This document shows, piece by piece, positions 40,192 to 47,273 of a DNA stretch of 47,273 nucleotides. The stretch comes from Nanobdellota archaeon. GTDB taxonomy: Archaea > Nanobdellota > Nanobdellia > Pacearchaeales > GW2011-AR1. Within the stretch, counting starts at the first letter, position 1, and each line of letters opens with the position of its first letter. Location of the stretch: the NCBI GenBank assembly GCA_030648285.1, contig JAUSIC010000012.1, forward strand, positions 1 to 47,273. The letters are read 5' to 3'. The notes beneath the pieces were generated by a model that saw only the letters and a program-made list of their open reading frames with translations, was not told the DNA's origin and did no database searches. Made by a program: the position numbers and the translations under genes.

Positions 40192-41001
40192 TTAATTCTC
40201 CTTCATTTCTTGAAGTTGAGATTTTAACTTGTCAATCTGTTTTTGCTGTTCTTTTATTGCTTCAACTAAAACTGCAACAATATTTCCGTATGCAACTCCT
40301 TTATGTCCTTCTGTTCCTGAAACTAATTCAGGAAGAACTTTTTCAACATCCTGTGCAATAAATCCAATATTTCTCTCTCCTGAAGCTTTCCAGTCAAAAG
40401 AAACTCCTTGCAATTGCATTACTTTTGACAATGAATTCTGAAGTGGCTGAATTTTTGTTTTTAGATTTCTGTCTGAATTATAAATGAATTCGCCTGCTGT
40501 TATGGAACCTGTACCAGTAATAGTATTTGCTCTAAAATTAATAGTATCTCCCGAGGTAGACCCTAAATAAATGTTATCTGAATATATCCATGAAGTCGGA
40601 GTTTGAGGAACATAGATTCCAGAAGGAAAGTAAGCTGCGGTTCCTGTTCCATCTTTACTACCAGAAGAGATATAACCTCCCGCACCATCTTTAGAATTTA
40701 CATCAACTCTTCCTAAATTATAAGAAATATCATTCCCTAATGTTACCCATTGTCCTCCACCGCCTGCTGTACAAGCCCAATTTGTACCATCAAAGGACAA
40801 ATAATTATTAGGAGCAGCACAAGGAGTTGGAGGGTCAATTGAAGAGATTAAATGCCCTGGATTTTGACTTGGTGTTCCAGCTGGATTTCCTCCTGGAGTC
40901 AGAGCGTAAACTCCAACTGTGAGAACAGCAATAATTCCAAAAGCAATTAAAGAATATAATAATCTATTTGAGAAAAATCTGTGTCCCTCTTTTTTATTCA
41001 T
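40192..41001 (-). CDS. Membrane-anchored protein with peptidase S74 (endosialidase chaperone) C-terminal domain
   Basis: N-terminal TM; SDRNLKTKIQPLQNSLSKVMQLQGVSFDWK...ERNIGFIAQDVEKVLPELV...KGVAYGNIVAVLVEAIKEQQKQIDKLKSQL. Confidence 0.92.
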   Translation of the reverse strand: MNKKEGHRFFSNRLLYSLIAFGIIAVLTVGVYALTPGGNPAGTPSQNPGHLISSIDPPTPCAAPNNYLSFDGTNWACTAGGGGQWVTLGNDISYNLGRVDVNSKDGAGGYISSGSKDGTGTAAYFPSGIYVPQTPTSWIYSDNIYLGSTSGDTINFRANTITGTGSITAGEFIYNSDRNLKTKIQPLQNSLSKVMQLQGVSFDWKASGERNIGFIAQDVEKVLPELVSGTEGHKGVAYGNIVAVLVEAIKEQQKQIDKLKSQLQEMKEN

Positions 41002-41112
41002 AGATAAAATAAGGAGTTAGGCTTTTTAAATATTTTTGTTTTATTTTTGAAGAAGAAATACTTGCTCGTAAATTGTTCGGAACCTCACCCACAGGGGATT
41101 ATACTGCAGATT

Positions 41113-41170
41113 CGTGAAATTCCTCATCACAAAAATTAATAATGAATTAATTTGAAACATCGTTATAACC
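41113..41170 (-). repeat. Dispersed intergenic repeat, partial copy R9a
   Basis: ctcatcacaaaaattaataatgaattaatttgaaacatcgttata resembles R7 in the same strand orientation. Confidence 0.55.
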
Positions 41171-41200
41171 TAAAGAAATTTATCCCTTTTTTGATAATTT

Positions 41201-41255
41201 TAAATTGAAATTTGAGTATTCAATTAACTATAAATTAATTTTCGAACGAAGTGAG
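41201..41255 (+). repeat. Dispersed intergenic repeat, partial copy R9b
   Basis: taaattgaaatttgagtattcaattaactataaattaattttcgaacgaagtgag; 3' module identical to R2. Confidence 0.7.
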
Positions 41256-41308
41256 AAGTACTAAAAGTTAGGAATAATATTAAAATTAATTTTTGTTAAA
41301 AGAAAAAA

Positions 41309-42151
41309 TTATGTACATGTTGTCGAAGTGCCCAAAAATCCCGAATAAGTGATTCCATTACAACAATCATAACAACTTGGACTTCCAATTGGATAAAAAC
41401 ATCTGCTTCCAGATGCACCACAAGGAAGACATGCACCATTTGCACATCCATTAGGACATGGGGCACTATTTGGCAGATTCCATCGGACATCTCTTGTTAC
41501 ACAACTACCAACACCATTCCGGGGAACCTCACATTTAGAATAAAACCCTCTTAAACCATTTCCGAGACAAGCTAAACTTGTAGGAGCTACATTATTACAA
41601 TTAGAACATGACATATCTCCACAACTTGCATCTGTATTTGTACAAATTGGGCAATGTGCTGTTCCTCCTACTGTATTACAATTGCCTCCACAGGATTGCA
41701 CTTCACGATTTCGAGTTTCTGGTACACATGCTCCATTGTCACATTTAAAATAATTTCCTCTTAAATCATTATCAAGAGGACTGCAATATAAATTAATTGC
41801 GGGCAAAGCAGCACAATTAGTACAGTATGTATCTCCACAGCTTGTATCTGTATTATCGCATTTCATACAATGTGCTCCTCCCACAGGGTTACAGCCCTTA
41901 CTACCACAATCCTCAACGAGAACATCAAGACCTGTATTTACTTCACATCCAGTTACACCACAATGATGCCCTTTTCCATAAACATCATTAGCAAAACAAT
42001 CCAAGCTCTCTTTTGGGAGAGCAGCACAATCCTGCACCATTTCTACTTTTGCAGAAACATTTGGTACAATAGATAATATCAATGAACTTAGTAAAATAAC
42101 AGCTAATATTATTTTTAATAGAAATAACTTTTTCGCCTCTCTTTTATTCAT
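41309..42151 (-). CDS. Cysteine-rich secreted protein with internal repeats
   Basis: N-terminal TM; repeated CDNTDTSCGDTYCTNCAALP / CTNTDASCGDMSCSNCNNVAP modules. Confidence 0.75.
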   Translation of the reverse strand: MNKREAKKLFLLKIILAVILLSSLILSIVPNVSAKVEMVQDCAALPKESLDCFANDVYGKGHHCGVTGCEVNTGLDVLVEDCGSKGCNPVGGAHCMKCDNTDTSCGDTYCTNCAALPAINLYCSPLDNDLRGNYFKCDNGACVPETRNREVQSCGGNCNTVGGTAHCPICTNTDASCGDMSCSNCNNVAPTSLACLGNGLRGFYSKCEVPRNGVGSCVTRDVRWNLPNSAPCPNGCANGACLPCGASGSRCFYPIGSPSCYDCCNGITYSGFLGTSTTCT

Positions 42152-42224
42152 AAATAAAACAAGGAGTTGGGATTTTTAAACATTTTTGTTTTATTGGGAG
42201 AGGAAAATTTGGAAGAAAAAATAA

Positions 42225-42340
42225 TTAATAGAATAATTGAAATAGCCTCGTGCCACTCGGCACTCGGAATTGATAAATAGTTAATTTAGAAACGACGATG
42301 TTTAAATTGAACATGAGTATCTAATTAATTATAAAAATTA
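42225..42340 (+). repeat. Dispersed intergenic repeat, mosaic copy R8
   Basis: ttaatagaataattgaa 5' module followed by aacgacgatgtttaaattgaac (R5-like core, opposite relative orientation). Confidence 0.7.
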
Positions 42341-44227
42341 TCATCGAAGACGAACAGTCTCCAAAGTTCTTGGAACATTTGTTTCAACGTGATTCAACTT
42401 GTACAATGCTGCTGCTAAATCCAAGGACTTTGAAACTTCCCCGTGATTTATCAAAATTCTTTTTGGTTTAGGACGAACATTATTGAAGAAAGAAATCAAT
42501 TCATTTCTTCCTGCATGTGCTGACAATCCTTCAAGTGTTTCAACCTGAAAATTAATTTTTATTGTTTCTTCTTTTCCGTCAACCATCATTCTTGTTTCTT
42601 TTGCTCCTTCCTGCACAATTCTTCCTAAACTTCCTTGTCCCTGATAACAGACAAAAATTATTATATTATTTTTATTGCCTGCAAACTCTCTGAAATATTC
42701 AACAGATGCTCCTCCAACAAGCATACCTGATGTTGCAAGAACAATGCAAGGACCTCCTTCAATCACATTTCTTCTTTCCTGAGGTGAAGCAACTCTTGCG
42801 AAAATATCTGAAACAAAAGGATTCTTGTCTTGAAAAACATCTATCCTGACTTTATTGCTCAGAAAATCAGGATAAGCAGTATGAATTGCATTGATATCCC
42901 AAATCATTCCATCTATAAAAATAGGAACTTGCTTTAACTTTCCTGTTTTCATTGCATCTTCTAAAATCAGCATTGTTTCCTGTGCTCTTCCTAACCCTAA
43001 TTCAGGAATAAGGACTTTTCCTCCCCTGTCAATTGCTTTGTTGACTAAATCGAGAAATTTTTCCTCACATTCTATTCTTGGAGGAAATATATCATTCTTT
43101 GAACCATATGTTGATTCTGTGATTATTGTTTCTGCTCTTGGAAATGAAGCAATAGCAGGGTCTAACAATCTTGAACGTGCGTACTTGAAATCTCCTGCAT
43201 AAACCAGATTGTGCAATCCATTTCCAATATTGAGATGAACTAAACTTCCTCCCAATACATGCCCTGAATTATAAAATGTCAGTCTTACATCAGGAGCAAT
43301 GTCTGTGACTTCGTTGTAATTCAGACAAATACTGTGCTTTACCATTTCCTTGATGTCTGTTGAAGAAAATAAGGGTGTTGCTGCCTGCTTGTATGCTACT
43401 CCGATAAAATCCAAAGCCAGCAATGCTGCAATATCCCTCGTAGGAGGAGTCATGTAAACAGGACCTTTGTAACCCATCTTATACAAATAAGGAAGCAAAC
43501 CTACATGGTCAAGATGTGCATGTCCAATTATTACTGCATCTAATCTGTTTATATCAAATTCAGGAATATCAAAATAGGGGAATTTATCACTTCCTTGAGA
43601 AGCAACATCAATTCCGCAATCTAAAAGGATTCTTGATTTTGGTGTTTGAAGCAAGAAAGAACTTCTTCCAACTTGTCTTCCTCCTCCTAAAACAGTCAGT
43701 CTAACCCATTCCTCAACTTTTTCAGGATTCCATTCTTCATAGATTTTTTTTCCTACTGAATTAAGAAATTTTCTTCTGTAATTAGTATTATCATAAAGAA
43801 CAGCGCGAATATTTTCTGTAATCTGGCTTTTTATTGCAGGGCTTCTCTGAACCTGAGGAGTCCATAGAGTTGTTCTCCTGATTTCTTCAAGAATACTTCC
43901 TTGCTTTCCAATAACCATTCCTGGTTTTTTTGCTTCAATTACAACAATGCTTCTTTGAACATCAAAAATTATATTTGTAATTTCTGCTTCTTTTGGAATA
44001 ATTTCTCTTATTTCTGCTTCTACTTTGTCCTTGTCATGAAGAATTTCAATATCTGAACGAAGTTCTATTCTTTTTCTTATTTGTTCCACTATTGATTTGA
44101 TTTTTCCTTCTCCATTTTTGAAAAACTCCTCATTCTTAGTATAGAGAACAATATTTGCTCCTTCAAAATTTGCTTCGGAAATTTTGCCTTCAAGCTGAGA
44201 AGTAATACTTTTTAAGATATCTGTCAT
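42341..44227 (-). CDS. KH-domain beta-CASP ribonuclease aCPSF1 (FttA family)
   Basis: GMVIGKQGSILEEIRR KH motif; VIIGHAHLDHVGLLPYL; GLSAHAGRNEL; ILINHGE. Confidence 0.95.
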   Translation of the reverse strand: MTDILKSITSQLEGKISEANFEGANIVLYTKNEEFFKNGEGKIKSIVEQIRKRIELRSDIEILHDKDKVEAEIREIIPKEAEITNIIFDVQRSIVVIEAKKPGMVIGKQGSILEEIRRTTLWTPQVQRSPAIKSQITENIRAVLYDNTNYRRKFLNSVGKKIYEEWNPEKVEEWVRLTVLGGGRQVGRSSFLLQTPKSRILLDCGIDVASQGSDKFPYFDIPEFDINRLDAVIIGHAHLDHVGLLPYLYKMGYKGPVYMTPPTRDIAALLALDFIGVAYKQAATPLFSSTDIKEMVKHSICLNYNEVTDIAPDVRLTFYNSGHVLGGSLVHLNIGNGLHNLVYAGDFKYARSRLLDPAIASFPRAETIITESTYGSKNDIFPPRIECEEKFLDLVNKAIDRGGKVLIPELGLGRAQETMLILEDAMKTGKLKQVPIFIDGMIWDINAIHTAYPDFLSNKVRIDVFQDKNPFVSDIFARVASPQERRNVIEGGPCIVLATSGMLVGGASVEYFREFAGNKNNIIIFVCYQGQGSLGRIVQEGAKETRMMVDGKEETIKINFQVETLEGLSAHAGRNELISFFNNVRPKPKRILINHGEVSKSLDLAAALYKLNHVETNVPRTLETVRLR

Positions 44228-44242
44228 GTTTATTAAATAAAA

Positions 44243-44911
44243 TTATTGATCTTTGTATTCTGGAACAATTTCTTGTTCTACAACTTTTTTTATTCCCTCT
44301 TTTGTTATAGTGAATATATCAATACCAAAACCGCTTCCTAAATCTCTTTGAGTTGAGGATTTTATTGCTTCTTTTGCCAATTCAATTCCTTCTTTTATTG
44401 TTAAATCTTTCTTGTATTGTCTTTCTAACAAACCCAAAACATAAGGCATACCTGAACCAAAGTTAGCATCATAATTTTCAACAAGGATAACTCCTCCTGC
44501 AGGTTCTATTGAATATAATTCAACTGTTCCGTCTTCATTAAAACCTCCAAGCAAAAATCCTGCCTGTTGTGGAATCATTGAAGGTTGTCTAATTCCATTG
44601 TAACTCATAGCAGCCAAAAGACTTGCTGCTTGTCTTACAGAAGGACGTGTTTTTGAACGAAGCTCTTTTAATTTTAATTCTGCTGCGAGGAATTTTGGAA
44701 CTCTTCTTATATCTGCAACTATTCCTGTTCCTCCAATCAATAAATAATCATTAACAAGAAAAACTTTTCTCTCTGTCTTAGACATAACAATATTTCCAGC
44801 TGTAACTTGCCTGTCTGCAGCCATCACAACTCCGTCTTTGCAAACTATTCCAAGTATAGTTGTACCTGTTTTCAGTATTGAGTTCTTTAATTCAGCATCC
44901 ATTATATTCAT
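44243..44911 (-). CDS. psmB: Proteasome beta subunit
   Basis: Propeptide then LKTG/TTILGIVCKDGVVMAADRQVTAG; GSGMPYVLGLLE. Confidence 0.95.
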   Translation of the reverse strand: MNIMDAELKNSILKTGTTILGIVCKDGVVMAADRQVTAGNIVMSKTERKVFLVNDYLLIGGTGIVADIRRVPKFLAAELKLKELRSKTRPSVRQAASLLAAMSYNGIRQPSMIPQQAGFLLGGFNEDGTVELYSIEPAGGVILVENYDANFGSGMPYVLGLLERQYKKDLTIKEGIELAKEAIKSSTQRDLGSGFGIDIFTITKEGIKKVVEQEIVPEYKDQ

Positions 44912-45024
44912 AGAATAACTCTTTAGAATTTATAATAATGCCAATAGATAGGGGTTTATAAATTTTTGGATTTTGTCGGCTTTGTGTATAAAGTCTGAAT
45001 AAAGGCTTACTTTTTACACAAAAA

Positions 45025-45510
45025 TTAGTTCTCTTTCTGTTTGATAGAAGCCATTTTTGTAAGAAATTCTTTTAATTTATTATACAATTCTAAATGTTGC
45101 TTGTTCAACTCTCCCCAATAAGGTTCTGAAGATTCTAATCTTGTTATTCCTTTCAAATCTTTGGGATATAAGTTATGAGCAAAAATATCCCTTATCTTAT
45201 AAAATTTTATCAAATCCCCCTTAAAATCTCCTTCTGGTCTTAACTCTTCTTTATTCTGTTTGTTAATTTCTTTAATAATTTCAAATAATAAATCTGCTCT
45301 TGAACTTGCACCAAAATTTACTAAAAAGAATTCATTAAATCTAAAAATTCTATTCATATTTAGAGGTTTACAGTTATCTTTTTCATCTCCAAATTTTAAG
45401 TCCAATCCAAAAGATTCTCTTATTATTTTATTAGAAATATTATCTATCTCAATAGTTCTCATAATAATTTCATGTAACAATTCTTTTGGTAATTCAAATG
45501 GGTTGGTCAT
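45025..45510 (-). CDS. Helical protein with R-x4-H (HEPN-like) motif
   Basis: IKFYKIRDIFAHNLYPKDL in an otherwise helical 161-aa protein. Confidence 0.6.
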   Translation of the reverse strand: MTNPFELPKELLHEIIMRTIEIDNISNKIIRESFGLDLKFGDEKDNCKPLNMNRIFRFNEFFLVNFGASSRADLLFEIIKEINKQNKEELRPEGDFKGDLIKFYKIRDIFAHNLYPKDLKGITRLESSEPYWGELNKQHLELYNKLKEFLTKMASIKQKEN

Positions 45511-45524
45511 TTTTTACAAAGAAT

Positions 45525-46238
45525 TTATTGAGTTATTCTATCAAAAGTAGCCATGATATTTGCTATATCTGTTGATGAAAGATTTAATGGGCTTAATTTC
45601 ATTTGAAGTTCTCTACCCCTTCTTGCAATTTGCCTAATTGTTTCTAAGTCCTTTGGCTTTGTCATTAATTCATGAATAACTTTATTCCTTTTTTCATTGA
45701 ATTCTAAAAGAGATTTATAAGTGGGGTTATCGATAATTCCCAATAAATAACTTATAGTAGTATAATCTCTTAAATATTGGGGGTTAAATTTCTTCTTTAG
45801 CAATTCCAATCTCTCTTTATCATTATTTGTCAAGTCTTCAATTTTCTTCTTAAGATATGCTTCAATAGTATTATGTATAAGGGAAATAGCCTCAATGAAG
45901 CATTTACTTCTTAGAGCATGTTCTATAACATTTTCAAAACTATTTGGGTCAACCCTTGTTATTTTTACAAGTTCATCTATTTCTTGGTCTTTCCATGCAA
46001 GTTCTCTTTCTTCTTTCTCATAGACAGATTCTACATCAAACAATCCATATTCCCCACATTCAGAACATCCAAAGGGTCTGTTAAATCCAGCATCATAATC
46101 TGCCTGTTGACCTTCAGTCATTCCAGAATAATCCTGTTCTTGCTCTTTCATTATCCCACCACATTTAGGACATTTTCTTGTTTCAAGAGGTTCATCAAAA
46201 TATCCCTGTTTCTCCAATACCCTTTTTGTTAAACTCAT
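45525..46238 (-). CDS. Zn-ribbon protein with C-terminal R-x4-H (HEPN-like) domain
   Basis: RKCPKCGGIM...FGCSECGEYGLFDV; LLEFNEKRNKVIHELMTKP; ATG 46238 overlaps upstream TGA. Confidence 0.7.
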   Translation of the reverse strand: MSLTKRVLEKQGYFDEPLETRKCPKCGGIMKEQEQDYSGMTEGQQADYDAGFNRPFGCSECGEYGLFDVESVYEKEERELAWKDQEIDELVKITRVDPNSFENVIEHALRSKCFIEAISLIHNTIEAYLKKKIEDLTNNDKERLELLKKKFNPQYLRDYTTISYLLGIIDNPTYKSLLEFNEKRNKVIHELMTKPKDLETIRQIARRGRELQMKLSPLNLSSTDIANIMATFDRITQ

Positions 46239-46318
46239 TTTTCCTCGCACCACCCACAAGTTTTCTTAGGACATTCATGCATTAAAGAAAGTGATGAAGG
46301 GGAAAGTTTGAAGGTCAT
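46235..46318 (-). CDS. 27-aa mini-ORF resembling PD-(D/E)XK nuclease N-terminus
   Basis: MTFKLSPSSLSLMHECPKKTCGWCEEK*; one nt after the HsdS stop and overlapping next start. Confidence 0.45.
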   Translation of the reverse strand: MTFKLSPSSLSLMHECPKKTCGWCEEK

Positions 46319-46319
46319 T

Positions 46320-47273
46320 TTAGAATATCCCAATATTTTTTTCTACTTTAATAATAGCTTTCTTAAGAATGTCTTTAGCTTCATAGTAATATCTATGAGA
46401 TTCTTTAACTAATTTAACAACTTCTGTTTGTTTAATTTTATCTATTATAGGAAGTGGTATTTTCATTAGTTCATCTGAAGAGATAGCAGATAATATTGTC
46501 CCAGAACAACCTCTTTTTAAGAGCAATTGGATAAAATTATTTTTCATTAAAACTAATAAAAATTCTGGGGAATATTCTTCAGATTTTAAAACAAAAAAAC
46601 CATTAGAACAGACGAAACCATCATTTTCAGAATTTATAATTGCAGAACTTTTTAAAGAACCTTCTATTGAAGAAACTATTACATCCCCTTCATTTACAAA
46701 TCTCCTAGCCCTAGTCGGCAAATTTGCTCCATATTCATTTAAGCATTTTTCTATTAATCCTAAAGAAGAATTAATATCAGCTAATTCTACATAGTTATAT
46801 CTTTTTTCTCCACTGGGAATAAAATTCTTATTTCTTATATTTTTCTTATTGAAATGAACATATCCCGTTTTATTATTTTTAATTTGATTTATTAAATTTT
46901 CATAATCTAACCTATAATAATCTGCATCTATTCTTTCATTTTCAAAAACTTCTGAAAACTTTTTAATAAAACTCTTTTTCTTAATTATTTTTAATTCATC
47001 AATATGAACTTCTTTTTTTACTAGTAATTTTGCTTTTTCGTATGCCTCTTTAGATTTCTTTATACATTCGTAAATTTTCTTGACATCTAATATAATATCT
47101 TTTTGATTTGATATTTCTATTGATGGAATTTTAATTTTTTTAATTGATTCTAAATATAATCCTCTTTGTACAGAACCAGAAGTGAATCTTTCTATTTGCA
47201 TCCTCCCACATTTTGTTTTTAAAAATATATAAAGAAATTCAGGTAATATTTTTTCATCATTAACTTCTATTCT
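46320..47273 (-). CDS. Type I restriction-modification specificity subunit (HsdS-like), truncated by window edge
   Basis: Frame stays open through 47273 (RIEVNDEKILPEFLYIFLKTKCGRMQIERFTSGSVQRGLYLESIKKIKIPSI); second half LRRGCSGTILSAISSDELMKIPLPII-like repeats the TRD/helix pattern. Confidence 0.82.
   Translation of the reverse strand, partial: RIEVNDEKILPEFLYIFLKTKCGRMQIERFTSGSVQRGLYLESIKKIKIPSIEISNQKDIILDVKKIYECIKKSKEAYEKAKLLVKKEVHIDELKIIKKKSFIKKFSEVFENERIDADYYRLDYENLINQIKNNKTGYVHFNKKNIRNKNFIPSGEKRYNYVELADINSSLGLIEKCLNEYGANLPTRARRFVNEGDVIVSSIEGSLKSSAIINSENDGFVCSNGFFVLKSEEYSPEFLLVLMKNNFIQLLLKRGCSGTILSAISSDELMKIPLPIIDKIKQTEVVKLVKESHRYYYEAKDILKKAIIKVEKNIGIF

Overview
AT-rich archaeal chromosome segment, probably DPANN-like (inferred from the small archaeal-type informational genes and many cysteine-rich or Ig-like surface proteins). 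Recognisable housekeeping genes: ArgS, thioredoxin reductase, PRPP synthetase, tRNA-Thr(CGU), tRNA-Leu(UAA), archease, RtcB with an intein, an Era-like GTPase/DUF2073/Zn-ribbon cluster, archaeal CCA-adding enzyme, KH/beta-CASP aCPSF1, and proteasome beta. An SRP (7S) RNA gene, absent from the ORF track, lies at about 13421-13678 on the minus strand. A type IV pilus-like locus (ATPase, two T2SSF membrane proteins, about seven pilin-like proteins) spans about 14.5-23.0 kb. Surface proteins include a DUF3494 ice-binding-like protein, lipobox-bearing paralogs, an HExxH protein and a peptidase-S74 chaperone protein. The strongest unexplained signals are: (1) a mosaic intergenic repeat family with about ten copies in 47 kb, containing separable and sometimes inverted modules; (2) recurrent short 'echoes' of gene ends next to the parent gene (tRNA-Thr tail, tRNA-Leu tail, SRP RNA 3' strand, archease start, DUF2073 C-terminus); (3) a compact minus-strand cassette at the right edge: HsdS-like protein, a 27-aa PD-(D/E)XK-N-terminus-like mini-ORF, a Zn-ribbon + R-x4-H (HEPN-like) protein, and a second R-x4-H protein. 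All family calls come from reading motifs by eye; no database search was run.
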